Assembly (NCBI RefSeq): GCF_009733925.1
Contig: NZ_WOEI01000019.1
Location: 1-35,357, forward strand
From: Streptobacillus canis
GTDB lineage: Bacteria; Fusobacteriota; Fusobacteriia; Fusobacteriales; Leptotrichiaceae
DNA: 35,357 nt
Reading direction: 5' to 3'
Part shown: positions 1 to 8,856 of the stretch, in pieces
Numbering within the stretch: position 1 is the first letter of the stretch
Layout of the letters: each line of letters starts with the position of its first letter
Translations under genes and position numbers: made by a program
Notes under the pieces: generated by a model
Database searches by the model: none
What the model was told of the DNA's origin: nothing
What the model saw: the letters and a program-made list of their open reading frames with translations, nothing else

Positions 1-124
1 CTAATCCTTTTGATGCTAATACTTTTGAAATAGCTGCTGTTGTTGTTGTTTTACCGTGATCTACGTGTCCTATTGTTCCAACGTTTACGTGTGGTTTACT
101 TCTTTCAAACTTTTGTTTTGCCAT
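1..124 (-). CDS. tuf: Elongation factor Tu (5' end only, runs off the window)
   Basis: The first 41 codons of EF-Tu, the GTPase that carries aminoacyl-tRNA to the ribosome. The translation starts [19 protein letters not shown] and continues into the P-loop GHVDHGKT (residues 19-26), followed by [15 protein letters not shown], the near-invariant EF-Tu N-terminus. The start is an ATG at 122-124 preceded on the minus strand by a GGAGG ribosome site. The rest of the gene lies beyond base 1. It has its own strong promoter (173-201) but no terminator separates it from the outer-membrane gene upstream, so some read-through is likely. Confidence 0.97.
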   Translation of the reverse strand, partial: MAKQKFERSKPHVNVGTIGHVDHGKTTTTAAISKVLASKGL

Positions 125-172
125 TTTTTCCTCCATTTTTTTATTATTTATTTGTTTTATTTTATCTCACTT

Positions 173-201
173 ATTATACCATTTATACATTATAAAGTCA
201 A
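173..201 (-). promoter_or_regulatory. Sigma-70 type promoter of tuf
   Basis: On the minus strand, -35 TTGACT (196-201) and -10 TATAAT (173-178) are separated by exactly 17 bases, close to ideal, as expected for a highly expressed gene. The -35 lies only 7 bases past the stop codon of the upstream outer-membrane gene. The predicted leader is about 40 bases and ends in GGAGG. Confidence 0.85.
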
Positions 202-207
202 ATATAA

Positions 208-1731
208 TTACCATAGATATTCTAGTTTTAGATTTCCTTTAACACCTAGTTTTTTATAGTTAAATTTATTTTTATCTCCACTAAATACTATTTTACTTTC
301 AAGAGATGGTCTAACTAATAAACTATTCGATATAAATTTCATATTTAATGCTATTTTAGGATTCATAGTGAAATAAATAGAATCATGATATCCCCCTAAT
401 TCAGATATCTCATTTTCCATACTTTCAATAATACTTTCATTTCCTATTTTAGTAGCCCGAAAATATAATATATGATCATCATAAAATTTATCATCTACAA
501 GTCCTAAATTTTCTACCATTTTCTTAAATCCTAAATATTCATTTTTTAAATATTTCGTTCTAAAATCAAAATCTAATCCACTTTCTAATTTTATACTTGG
601 GCTAATTAGATAATCTACTTCAGTTTTTGATTCAATTATAAAATCTTTTGTAGGTATTTTAACTCCAGTCCCTAATTTTTGTTTAATTTTAATATCATCT
701 TTATTATATGATAAATTAATATTTGCATCTACAAATGCATCGGTTTCTATATTTACTTTACTCAAAGAAAATACATCTGCATTTACTTCTAATCCAAGAT
801 TTTTATTAACATCATAACTATATTTATTTTTACTCCATACAAAAATATCATGATCTATATTATTTTTATTTATATTATATATATATCTTACATCTAATCC
901 ATCAAGCCTATATCCTAAATTCAAACTATGTTCTAAACCTTTATACTTAATTCCATATCCTAAACTTGTTGCAAATGAATTAATAGCTTCTTCATGATAA
1001 GTATTATTTAATTCATCTGAATCTAATATATTAATAACCCTTAAATCAATATTATAAAAATCTTTTGAGTATTTTAAATTATTATCTGTTTTAAGTAAAT
1101 TCCCTATATTATGTATTTTATTTTTTAAATGATTTATTTTAATATAATCTTTATTTTCAGTTTTAAATTCTAAATTTCCAATTTTTCCTACATAGTCTAC
1201 TCTTATCCCCGGTCTATGTTCTACAAATATATTTTTAGCTATATCTAGATCATAATTAACTTCTATCGTTACATCTTTATACTTAGCTGCATTCTCTGCC
1301 CCTAATTTGAATATCCCTTTTTTCATATTTGCTAAATTTGCATATATTTTTGAAGAATATCTTGAATAATCGATATTTAATTCACCATAAAGACTTCCTC
1401 CATCTTCAAACTTATCTTTAATTGGTTCAAGTATGTGCCCTATTTTGACAGTATAACTATCATTATCAGTTAAATCATACTCCAATTTTCCTGATATGTT
1501 TAGATTATTTATATTTTTTTCACCTTTAATAAAAGCTTCAAAATTATCTACATAATTATAGTTAGCTCCTAAAATTAAATCTGGTTGTTCATATTTAAAA
1601 TTTAAGCCACCATTACCTTTAGCATCATCATTTAATACATAATCAACTCCTCCATTTATATTTACAGTAACATTTTGTGAAAAAGATACCATAGATAAAA
1701 ATGAAACTATTCCAAAAATTAGTTTATTCAT
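208..1731 (-). CDS. Outer-membrane beta-barrel protein, paralogue of the next gene
   Basis: A 507-residue predicted outer-membrane barrel. It has a signal peptide (MNKLIFGIVSFLSMVSFSQ), a long run of alternating polar/hydrophobic strands rich in Asn, Ile, Lys and Tyr, and a C-terminal strand ending in LKLEYLW. A terminal aromatic is the usual recognition signal for barrel assembly. Residues from about 148 to the end can be aligned by eye with the C-terminal 390 residues of the 670-residue neighbour. Anchors include LLKTDNNL, NILDS, NSFATSLG, LESGL, LVDDKF, LESKIVFSG. It has an AGGAGG ribosome site and its own promoter. It is much more AT- and Asn-rich than its paralogue, suggesting lower expression or faster divergence. 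Porin-like function is inferred; substrate unknown. Confidence 0.8.
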   Translation of the reverse strand: MNKLIFGIVSFLSMVSFSQNVTVNINGGVDYVLNDDAKGNGGLNFKYEQPDLILGANYNYVDNFEAFIKGEKNINNLNISGKLEYDLTDNDSYTVKIGHILEPIKDKFEDGGSLYGELNIDYSRYSSKIYANLANMKKGIFKLGAENAAKYKDVTIEVNYDLDIAKNIFVEHRPGIRVDYVGKIGNLEFKTENKDYIKINHLKNKIHNIGNLLKTDNNLKYSKDFYNIDLRVINILDSDELNNTYHEEAINSFATSLGYGIKYKGLEHSLNLGYRLDGLDVRYIYNINKNNIDHDIFVWSKNKYSYDVNKNLGLEVNADVFSLSKVNIETDAFVDANINLSYNKDDIKIKQKLGTGVKIPTKDFIIESKTEVDYLISPSIKLESGLDFDFRTKYLKNEYLGFKKMVENLGLVDDKFYDDHILYFRATKIGNESIIESMENEISELGGYHDSIYFTMNPKIALNMKFISNSLLVRPSLESKIVFSGDKNKFNYKKLGVKGNLKLEYLW

Positions 1732-1761
1732 TATTCCTCCTCAACTTAATTCTTATTTTTA

Positions 1762-1790
1762 ATTATACACCTAAAATAAAATTTTTGCAA
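1762..1790 (-). promoter_or_regulatory. Promoter of the 507-residue outer-membrane gene
   Basis: Minus strand -35 TTGCAA (1785-1790) and -10 TATAAT (1762-1767), 17-base spacer. The -35 directly follows the T-run of the terminator at 1794-1813. Confidence 0.75.
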
Positions 1791-1793
1791 AAA

Positions 1794-1813
1794 AAAAGAG
1801 CCTAAGCTCTTTT
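1794..1813 (-). terminator. Rho-independent terminator of the 670-residue outer-membrane gene
   Basis: Perfect 8-bp stem (AAAAGAGC / GCTCTTTT) with a 4-base loop, followed on the minus strand by an unbroken T-run. It lies 10 bases after the stop codon. The same 20-base hairpin is found after pflB (6438-6457). Confidence 0.9.
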
Positions 1814-1823
1814 CTCATATTAA

Positions 1824-3836
1824 TTACCAAACATATTCTACGTTTAAAGTACCTTTAGTATCAAATTTAGCTGGTGCAAAATCAGGTCTCACACCTCTAA
1901 ATATAACTTTTGCTTCAACAGCTGGTTTAACTGTTAACTTATTATCTAAGAATTTCATTGTAACACCTAACATAGGTTTAACAACAAAGTGGATGTTTGT
2001 ATTATTGAATAAATCAGCTTTTTCATCAGCTATATTTTTTTCAATTTTGTTATCTCCAATTTTAACTTCTTTTAGGTAATCTCCCCATTTTAAGAATTTA
2101 TCTTCATGTAATCCTTGAGATTCAATAAATTTAACTGCTCCAACATGTTGAGCTTTAACAAATTTATTTGTTGCATATAAGTTTAATCCAGAGTTAATTT
2201 GGATATTTGGAGTAACTTGATAGTTTAATTTAGAATCAGTTTCTGCAGCCCATAATTTAGCTTCAGAAGTTGATTTACCATGTTTAAATTTACCAATTAA
2301 TTCTTGTGAGAAGTCTACTCTTCCATGTTTATAAGCAACTTTTCCTGAACCTTCAACAAATGTAAATGTATTTAATAATTCAGGTTTAACACCTATTTTG
2401 TTGTAAGTATGAACATTTAAGTTTCCTTCTAAACTAATTGCATCTGTTACAGCATAAGTTAATTTATTAGTTGTCCATGCAAATAATTCATGATCTTTTA
2501 ATGTTACAGCTTTTAAGTCAGTTACATTTAAATTTTCTAATCTGTAAGCTACATCTAAATTATGAGTGAATACAACTTTCCCTAATTTTGGACTTAAAGT
2601 ATGACCTAAAGCACCTACAAATGAATTAGTATGTGCTGCAGTATTTGTAACTTTTAAATCTTTAGATGATAAAATATTGAATGCTCTTGCTCTTAATGTT
2701 AACATTTCAACAGGTTTAACTTCTAATTTATTATCTGTTTTAAAGAAGTTATCTAATTTAGAAACCACTGGTTTAGTAGCAAAGTCATGTTTAACTGTTA
2801 CTTTATCAGTATTTTCTGTACTTACCATGAAGTTTTTACCAATATATTTAACACCAACAAAAGCTTCTGGAGTATGAGTCATATTTCCAACTTGCGCTGG
2901 AGTAGGATCATATTTAGATACAACATCTGCTCCATAGTTTAATTTTCCTGTTAATTCTAATCCTTTTACACCTTTGTATACTGCTTTGTTTTCTAATCCT
3001 ACATTTACTACTTGTGCATCAGCAAATGGTAATACAGTTCCTAAATTAAAGTGTGCTTTAGATTCTAATGATAAGTCTTTAACTAATCTATCAGATGAAA
3101 CTTTAACTTCTCCTTTTAAGTTTCCTCCTGTTACTAAGGTAGCTTTTTGAACATCATCTTTTATTTCTGTACCATTATAAGTATTTGTTTTAAAGTTTCC
3201 TAATTTGTGAGTTAATTCAGCTGCTACATCGAATTTTTCTAATTTAGTATCAGCTTTAACAAATGATTCTAATTTATGAGTACCATTAGCAAAATCTTTA
3301 GTAGTATAAATCATCCCTAATCTATAATTTATATTATCATATTTTCCATTTCCTACTCCTGATAATAATAATGTATCATCTTTATCAAAAGAATATCCTT
3401 GTTCTCTTAATAAAGCATTTTTATCATCATCTGATGCTTTATCATTCCATATTTTTTTTGCTTTTAAATGTTCAATAATAGCATCTTTAACATTTGCATC
3501 TTTAATTCTATATGCTCCTGTTAAAGACATGTTTGAATTTTCTGTAACTTTACCATCATATCTAACACCTAAATATCCTGGAGTTTCTAAAGAATCTGCC
3601 ACTGCTTTTCCTTTTAACTCTCCACCTGCAAATACAAACGTATCTTTATTTGCATCTAAGAATAATCCTAAATCTAATTTAGTTGATAAATCATAAGTAT
3701 ATACTACTGGATTAGCAGTTGATGTAATATCTTCTGATTTCACTTCTGCTTTTGAGTCTGATTTAACATAACCAGTAACATTAGCAAATGAAGCTACTGA
3801 AGTTAACGCTAGAACTCCTAATAATGTTTTTTTCAT
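1824..3836 (-). CDS. Major outer-membrane porin-like beta-barrel protein
   Basis: A 670-residue predicted outer-membrane barrel. The signal peptide is MKKTLLGVLALTSVASFA, probably cut after SFA. Repeated amphipathic strands follow, and the last strand ends LNVEYVW, a typical barrel-assembly end. Two less strand-like, charged, probably helical stretches (about 113-160 and 563-608) could be long surface loops. The second is shared with the paralogue at 208-1731, whereas the first has no counterpart there. Base composition is less extreme than in the paralogue, with many Ala, Val, Thr and Lys codons. Together with a near-consensus promoter (TTGACA, 17 bases, TAAAAT), GGAGG ribosome site and strong terminator, this suggests an abundant protein. 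Family name and substrate are not recognised. Confidence 0.82.
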   Translation of the reverse strand: MKKTLLGVLALTSVASFANVTGYVKSDSKAEVKSEDITSTANPVVYTYDLSTKLDLGLFLDANKDTFVFAGGELKGKAVADSLETPGYLGVRYDGKVTENSNMSLTGAYRIKDANVKDAIIEHLKAKKIWNDKASDDDKNALLREQGYSFDKDDTLLLSGVGNGKYDNINYRLGMIYTTKDFANGTHKLESFVKADTKLEKFDVAAELTHKLGNFKTNTYNGTEIKDDVQKATLVTGGNLKGEVKVSSDRLVKDLSLESKAHFNLGTVLPFADAQVVNVGLENKAVYKGVKGLELTGKLNYGADVVSKYDPTPAQVGNMTHTPEAFVGVKYIGKNFMVSTENTDKVTVKHDFATKPVVSKLDNFFKTDNKLEVKPVEMLTLRARAFNILSSKDLKVTNTAAHTNSFVGALGHTLSPKLGKVVFTHNLDVAYRLENLNVTDLKAVTLKDHELFAWTTNKLTYAVTDAISLEGNLNVHTYNKIGVKPELLNTFTFVEGSGKVAYKHGRVDFSQELIGKFKHGKSTSEAKLWAAETDSKLNYQVTPNIQINSGLNLYATNKFVKAQHVGAVKFIESQGLHEDKFLKWGDYLKEVKIGDNKIEKNIADEKADLFNNTNIHFVVKPMLGVTMKFLDNKLTVKPAVEAKVIFRGVRPDFAPAKFDTKGTLNVEYVW

Positions 3837-3888
3837 TTCATATCCTCCTAATTTTCATTATTTATTTTATTATTTATAACCCTACTCA

Positions 3889-3917
3889 ATTTTACCTTCA
3901 AATCTTGATTTTGTCAA
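3889..3917 (-). promoter_or_regulatory. Strong promoter of the 670-residue outer-membrane gene
   Basis: Minus strand -35 TTGACA (3912-3917) and -10 TAAAAT (3889-3894) with a 17-base spacer. On the plus strand the nonamer TTGATTTTG occurs at 3905-3913 and again at 3926-3934, 21 bases apart, the first copy overlapping the -35. These copies are possible regulator sites. Confidence 0.85.
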
Positions 3918-3993
3918 GTAAAAAATTGATTTTGAAATATTTTTCTTATATTTTTTATTATTTTTTTCTTAGTTTTTCCTTATAAACTCTATT

Positions 3994-5178
3994 TTACTTA
4001 TTATTTAAATAATTTCTATTGCTTGTTTTATAATTATGTTTTTCAAATTCAATTAATTGTTCAATATTAATATCAAGTTTTTTAAAGATTTCTTTTATCT
4101 CTTCTTCTGTATATTTTTCTGTATCTACATTAAATCTAATTTTTTCTATAGTTTTTTTGTCTAATTTAACATTTTTCTTATTTTTTGTTGCTTTATCAAA
4201 AAATTGTGCACCTTTGTCTAATGATTCATAAGCTTCTTTTATTCCTAAAAATTGAAAAACATGTAGTTGACCTGGATATTCAACTAAAGTTACATCCACT
4301 CCACTATTTTTTAAATTCTTATAAAAAATTACTGAATCATCTTGTAATATTTCGTAATCAGAAACATGAATTAATGTTTTAGGAAACCCTTTTAAATCTT
4401 TTGCATATACTGGTGAAATATACCTTAACGTCTTGTCTTTTTCTGCTATAAAATATGGTATATTATCCATCATTTTAATTCTATTTTCCAAATTATATGG
4501 GTTACCAAATAATACATCTTTCGATTTATTTCTAGTTCTACTTTCAACCTTATTTGTTGCATCTAAAAATGGTGACATTAAAAATATTCCAGCTGGAAGA
4601 GGTAGCTTATTATCTCTTAAATATATAGTTGAAGTTGTAACTATATTACCTCCTGAACTATCTCCAACAAACACTATCTCATTATGCGAATATCCCATTT
4701 TTAGAGCTAATCTATATGCATTTAAGAAATCTTGATTTTGTATAGGGAATCTATGTTGATAACCCATATGATAATCTACTATCATCACATCAAATCCTGA
4801 AAGTTTTTTAGCAAAATTTAAATAAAAATTTCTTCTAGCTATCTTATATGGATTTAAAAATGATCCTCCATTACCTACTATAATAAGTTTCTTTTCTGCA
4901 TTATTTTTAATATAATATTGTTCTATTCTTGTCCCTTCTTCATCATAAACTCTAAAGTCATATTCTTCAGGAATTACATAATCTTCAATTTCTAAACCTA
5001 CAGAAGTAAGTAGAGCATACATTGAATCTCTATCCACTTTTGGAGACAGGTTATATGCAAGCATTGAATAAGCTTTAGATTTTACTGAAACATTTTCTGG
5101 AAGTTCTACATTTGAACAAGATAACACAAATAATAATCCTATTAAACCTATAATACTCTTAAATATTTTATTTAGCAT
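3994..5178 (-). CDS. Lipoprotein alpha/beta-hydrolase (esterase/lipase, HSL-like)
   Basis: 394 residues. An N-terminal lipoprotein signal ends in the lipobox LLFVLSC (Cys21), so the enzyme should be membrane-anchored facing the periplasm. The hydrolase core has an oxyanion-type GNGG (102-105), a VDYHMGYQHRFP segment (134-145) like the VDYRLAPE..FP of hormone-sensitive-lipase esterases, a nucleophile motif GDSSGG with Ser174, and likely Asp274 (HVSD) and His306 (QLHVF). All triad residues are therefore present. A lysine-rich tail (about 335-394) extends past the hydrolase core. Its ATG lies inside the last 11 bases of pepT, implying co-translation with the peptidase. No strong terminator was seen downstream. 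The ester substrate is unknown. Confidence 0.82.
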   Translation of the reverse strand: MLNKIFKSIIGLIGLLFVLSCSNVELPENVSVKSKAYSMLAYNLSPKVDRDSMYALLTSVGLEIEDYVIPEEYDFRVYDEEGTRIEQYYIKNNAEKKLIIVGNGGSFLNPYKIARRNFYLNFAKKLSGFDVMIVDYHMGYQHRFPIQNQDFLNAYRLALKMGYSHNEIVFVGDSSGGNIVTTSTIYLRDNKLPLPAGIFLMSPFLDATNKVESRTRNKSKDVLFGNPYNLENRIKMMDNIPYFIAEKDKTLRYISPVYAKDLKGFPKTLIHVSDYEILQDDSVIFYKNLKNSGVDVTLVEYPGQLHVFQFLGIKEAYESLDKGAQFFDKATKNKKNVKLDKKTIEKIRFNVDTEKYTEEEIKEIFKKLDINIEQLIEFEKHNYKTSNRNYLNNK

Positions 5179-6376
5179 TTAACTTCACAATTTCTATTAT
5201 TACATCTCTTGCTTTCATCATATCTTCTAAGCAAGAAAATTCATATTCTCCATGGAAGTTTTCTCCTCCAACAAAGATATTTGGCGTTGGAAGTCCCATG
5301 TATGAAATTTTAGATCCATCTGTTCCTCCACGTATAGGTATTATTCTAGGTTTAATATCTAAGTTTTTCATTGCTTGTTCTGCAATATTTACACATTCCA
5401 TATGATCTTTAATTATATCTCCCATGTTATAATATTGATCATGCATTTTGTACGTAACTACTTGTCCATATTTTTCATTAATTCTTCTTGCTATATCTTC
5501 ACAGAAAGCTTTTCTTTCTAAGAATTTAGCCTTATCAAAATCTCTAATAATATATGTTAAAGTTGCAAGTTCTATTCTAGCTTCCATATTATGTAATAAA
5601 TAGAATCCTTCATATCCTGAAGTATGTTCAGGCACTTCTTTTTCAGGGAACATCATTGCAAGTTCTGCTGCAATAGTATTAGCATTTATCATTTTATCTT
5701 TAGCTGTTCCTGGATGTACACTTACCCCATTAATAGTATATGTAATTTGAGCAGCATTAAAACTTTCATATTGTAGTTCTCCTAATTCTCCACCATCCAT
5801 AGTGTATGCAAAATCAGCTTTAAATTCATCTACATTAAAGTTATCTGCACCTTTTCCTATTTCTTCATCTGGACCAAAAGCAACTTTTACTGTACCATGA
5901 GGTATTTCTGGATGTTCTTTTAAAAATTTAACTGCTTCAATGATTTCTACTATTCCTGCTTTGTCATCTGCACCAAGTAATGTAGTTCCATCAGTTGTAA
6001 TTAATGTTTTTCCAACATAATTTTTTAAATTTGGAAAATCCTTAGGTGACATAACTTTACCTAATTTTTCATTAAGTACTATATCATTTCCATCATAATT
6101 TTCCACTACATTTGGTTTAATATTTCTAGCTTCAAAATCAGCTGTATCAATATGTGATATAAATCCTATAGTTGGTACTTCTCTATCTAAATTTGAAGGT
6201 AATGTTGCATTTACAAAACAAAAATCATTAATATATATATTTTCTAGTCCTATTTCCTTTAAATCTTCAACTAACATTTTTGCAAACTCATATTGAGATG
6301 GTGTTGAAGGTATAGTTGTAGATTTTTCATCTGATCTAGTTTCAAATTTTACATATCTTTTAAATCTCTCTAACAT
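5168..6376 (-). CDS. pepT: Peptidase T (tripeptide aminopeptidase)
   Basis: A cytoplasmic M20-family zinc peptidase that removes the N-terminal residue of tripeptides. The start chosen is MLERFKRYVKFETRSDE, because GGAGAAAAG lies just upstream. A longer frame reaches 6433 but has no ribosome site and would run through the promoter. That gives 402 residues, matching the family (about 408). Visible motifs are SHIDTAD (74-80, metal His and catalytic Asp), LGADDKAG (134-141, bridging Asp), PDEEIGKGAD (169-178, catalytic Glu and ligand Glu), YTMDGGELGE (191-200), SVHPGTAKDKMINAN, and a C-terminal GGENFHGEYEF with the last His ligand. It is followed by the lipoprotein hydrolase with an 11-base overlap. 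Confidence 0.95.
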   Translation of the reverse strand: MLERFKRYVKFETRSDEKSTTIPSTPSQYEFAKMLVEDLKEIGLENIYINDFCFVNATLPSNLDREVPTIGFISHIDTADFEARNIKPNVVENYDGNDIVLNEKLGKVMSPKDFPNLKNYVGKTLITTDGTTLLGADDKAGIVEIIEAVKFLKEHPEIPHGTVKVAFGPDEEIGKGADNFNVDEFKADFAYTMDGGELGELQYESFNAAQITYTINGVSVHPGTAKDKMINANTIAAELAMMFPEKEVPEHTSGYEGFYLLHNMEARIELATLTYIIRDFDKAKFLERKAFCEDIARRINEKYGQVVTYKMHDQYYNMGDIIKDHMECVNIAEQAMKNLDIKPRIIPIRGGTDGSKISYMGLPTPNIFVGGENFHGEYEFSCLEDMMKARDVIIEIVKLNAK

Positions 6377-6404
6377 ATCTTTTCTCCTTTTTTTTGATAT
6401 ATAA

Positions 6405-6433
6405 ATATTATCATAAATGTAGTATTTAAGCAA
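6405..6433 (-). promoter_or_regulatory. Promoter of pepT and the lipoprotein hydrolase
   Basis: Minus strand -35 TTGCTT (6428-6433) and -10 TAATAT (6405-6410), spacer 17. The -35 follows within two bases of the T-run of the pflB terminator. Confidence 0.65.
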
Positions 6434-6437
6434 GAAA

Positions 6438-6457
6438 AAAAGAGCCTAAGCTCTTTT
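6438..6457 (-). terminator. Rho-independent terminator of pflB
   Basis: The stem AAAAGAGC / GCTCTTTT with a 4-base loop is the same 20 bases as the terminator at 1794-1813. It is followed on the minus strand by a T-run. It starts about 10 bases after the pflB stop. Confidence 0.9.
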
Positions 6458-6466
6458 TCTCATCTA

Positions 6467-8704
6467 TTACATCTTAGTAGATATTGTTCTGTTTATAACG
6501 TCTAATTGTTGTTCTTTAGTTAATTTAACGAAGTTAACTGCATATCCTGATACTCTTATAGTTAATTGAGGATATTTTTCTGGATGTTCCATAGCATCTT
6601 CTAATAAGTCTCTACCAAATACGTTAACGTTTAAGTGTTGACCTGTAGCTCCGAAGTATCCATCTAATAATCCAACTAAGTTAGTTCTCATTTCGTCATC
6701 TTCTTTACCTAAAGTTTCAGGTGTTATAGCGAATGTATAAGAAATTCCGTCATTTGCATGTTCAAACGGTATTTTTGCAACTGATGCTAATGAAGCAACT
6801 GCTCCGTTAACGTCTCTTCCGTGCATAGGGTTTGCTCCTGGACCAAATGGTGCTCCAGCTCTTCTTCCATCAGGAGTGTTTCCTGTTTTCTTACCGTATA
6901 CAACGTTTGAAGTAATTGTTAATACTGATTGAGTAGGTATTGCGTTTCTATACATTTGGTGTTTTCTAATTTTGTTCATGAAGATCTTAGTAATTTCTAC
7001 TGCGAAATCATCTGTTGCATCATCATTGTTTCCGAATGGTACATAATCGTCACCTTCGTTAACATAGTCAACTGCATCTCCTTCTTCATCTCTTATAATT
7101 CTTACTTTACCATTTTTAATAGCTGCTAATGAATCTGCTACAATTGATAATCCTGCTATTCCAAATGCTTGTGTTCTCTTAATGTTTTTATCATGTAATG
7201 CCATTTCAAATGATTCATATGAATATTTGTCGTGCATGTAGTGAATGATGTTTAATGCTTGCACGTAAGTTTGAGCTAACCAATCTAATACTTTATCATA
7301 TTTTTCCCAAACTTCATCAAATACTAAGTAGTCTCCTTTAATTGGTTCAAACATTCCTTCTGGAGTTACTTGTATTTTTTGTTTTTCATCTTTACCACCG
7401 TTGATAGCATATAATAATGCTTTAGGTAAGTTTACTCTCGCTCCGAAAAATTGCATTTGTCTTCCTATAGTCATAGGAGAAACGCAACATGCGATACCAT
7501 AGTCATCTCCAAATGATGGTTTCATTAAGTCATCATTTTCATATTGTAATGAAGATGTATCTATTGATACTCTAGCACAGAATTTTTTCCAGTTTAATGG
7601 TAAGTCTTGAGCCCATAATACTGTTAAGTTTGGTTCTGGTGCTGGTCCTAAGTTATATAATGTATTTAAAATTCTGAATGAGTTTTTAGTTACTAATGAT
7701 TTAGATCCATCAACTGTCATACCACCGATTGATTCAGTTACCCATACTGGATCTCCAGAGAATAATGCATCATATTCAGGTGTTCTTAAGAATCTAATTA
7801 TTCTTAATTTCATAACGAAGTGATCTATCATTTCTTGTGCTTCTTTTTCTGTAATTCTTCCTTCTCTTAAGTCTCTTTCAATGAAGATATCTAAGAAAGT
7901 AGAAGTTCTTCCTATACTCATAGCTGCTCCATTTTGATCTTTAGTAGCTCCTAAGTATGCAAAGTAAGTCCATTGAATAGCTTCTTGAGCTGTTGTAGCT
8001 GGTTTAGAAATGTCATAACCATAGCTTTCAGCCATTCTCTTTAATGCTTTAAGTGATTTAACTTGTTCGAAAATTTCTTCTCTTTGTCTGATTACATCTT
8101 CAGTCATTTCTGTTGGAGTTAATTCATTCCAATCTTTAGTTCTTTCTTCAATTAAGAAGTCTACTCCGTATAAAGCAACCCTTCTGTAATCTCCTATTAT
8201 ACGTCCTCTTCCGTATGCATCAGGTAATCCTGTTACAACCCCTGTTTTTCTTGCTTTTCTGATTGCATCAGTATAAGCTGAGAAAACTCCGTCGTTATGA
8301 GTTTTTCTATATTTAGAGAAAATATCTCTAGTTGCTGGATCTAATTTATATCCAAATGCTTCTAATGAATTTTCAACCATTCTTAATCCACCGTTAGGGA
8401 AGATAGCTCTTTTTAAAGGTTCATCTGTTTGTACCCCTACGATTTTTTCTAAATCTTTGTCAATGTAACCAGGTCCATAAGCATCTATTTGAGATGGTAT
8501 TTTAGTTTCAGCATTGTAAATACCTTTTTCTCTTTCAATTGCTAATTTTGGTTTTAATTTGTTCCATAATTCTGTTGTAGCCTCAGTTGGCCCTTCTAAG
8601 AAACTGTCATCTCCAGTATACTCAGTGTAGTTTAATTGGATGAATTCACTTATGTTGATTTCTTTCATCCAGTTACCTTCTTTAAATCCTCTCCAAGCTT
8701 CCAT
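6467..8704 (-). CDS. pflB: Pyruvate formate-lyase (formate C-acetyltransferase)
   Basis: The 745-residue glycyl-radical enzyme that splits pyruvate with CoA into acetyl-CoA and formate during anaerobic fermentation. Residues 1-6 (MEAWRGF start) match the usual PFL opening. The catalytic cysteine pair is Cys406-Cys407 in [12 protein letters not shown]. The radical glycine is Gly720 in the C-terminal RVSGYAVNF loop. Length and motifs fit full-length PFL. The ribosome site is AAAGGAATG. It is transcribed alone, from the promoter at 8746-8774 to the terminator at 6438-6457. The activating enzyme gene pflA is not adjacent but at 34218-34961. The upstream region carries repeated TTTCACAATAT elements that may control it. 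Confidence 0.98.
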   Translation of the reverse strand: MEAWRGFKEGNWMKEINISEFIQLNYTEYTGDDSFLEGPTEATTELWNKLKPKLAIEREKGIYNAETKIPSQIDAYGPGYIDKDLEKIVGVQTDEPLKRAIFPNGGLRMVENSLEAFGYKLDPATRDIFSKYRKTHNDGVFSAYTDAIRKARKTGVVTGLPDAYGRGRIIGDYRRVALYGVDFLIEERTKDWNELTPTEMTEDVIRQREEIFEQVKSLKALKRMAESYGYDISKPATTAQEAIQWTYFAYLGATKDQNGAAMSIGRTSTFLDIFIERDLREGRITEKEAQEMIDHFVMKLRIIRFLRTPEYDALFSGDPVWVTESIGGMTVDGSKSLVTKNSFRILNTLYNLGPAPEPNLTVLWAQDLPLNWKKFCARVSIDTSSLQYENDDLMKPSFGDDYGIACCVSPMTIGRQMQFFGARVNLPKALLYAINGGKDEKQKIQVTPEGMFEPIKGDYLVFDEVWEKYDKVLDWLAQTYVQALNIIHYMHDKYSYESFEMALHDKNIKRTQAFGIAGLSIVADSLAAIKNGKVRIIRDEEGDAVDYVNEGDDYVPFGNNDDATDDFAVEITKIFMNKIRKHQMYRNAIPTQSVLTITSNVVYGKKTGNTPDGRRAGAPFGPGANPMHGRDVNGAVASLASVAKIPFEHANDGISYTFAITPETLGKEDDEMRTNLVGLLDGYFGATGQHLNVNVFGRDLLEDAMEHPEKYPQLTIRVSGYAVNFVKLTKEQQLDVINRTISTKM

Positions 8705-8745
8705 AATCTCATTCCTTTCAAAATTGTTTTTCTATTTACATCTTA

Positions 8746-8774
8746 ATTGTAATACTAAAACAAATATATTTCAA
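8746..8774 (-). promoter_or_regulatory. Promoter of pflB
   Basis: Minus strand -35 TTGAAA (8769-8774) and -10 TACAAT (8746-8751), spacer 17, giving a leader of about 35 bases. Confidence 0.7.
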
Positions 8775-8787
8775 TAAAAAAAAAGTT

Positions 8788-8833
8788 TTTTTACTAATAT
8801 ATTTTAGGCTACATATTCAAAGAGTAGTAAAAA
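8788..8833. repeat. Inverted repeat between pflB and gpmA
   Basis: TTTTTACTA (8788-8796) and TAGTAAAAA (8825-8833) form a perfect 9-bp inverted repeat separated by 28 bases. It lies upstream of the pflB -35, so it could bind an activator. No protein partner is recognised. Confidence 0.4.
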
Positions 8834-8856
8834 CGTTGTTTTTTAATTAATATATT

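Noticed and set aside
56..259. 67-codon plus-strand frame across the tuf leader
   Set aside because: Lies over the tuf start, its promoter and the end of the outer-membrane gene; hydrophobic AT-rich frame with no ribosome site.
3960..3993. Terminator after the lipoprotein hydrolase
   Set aside because: The only pairing (AGTTT / AAACT) is five bp with no T-run behind it.
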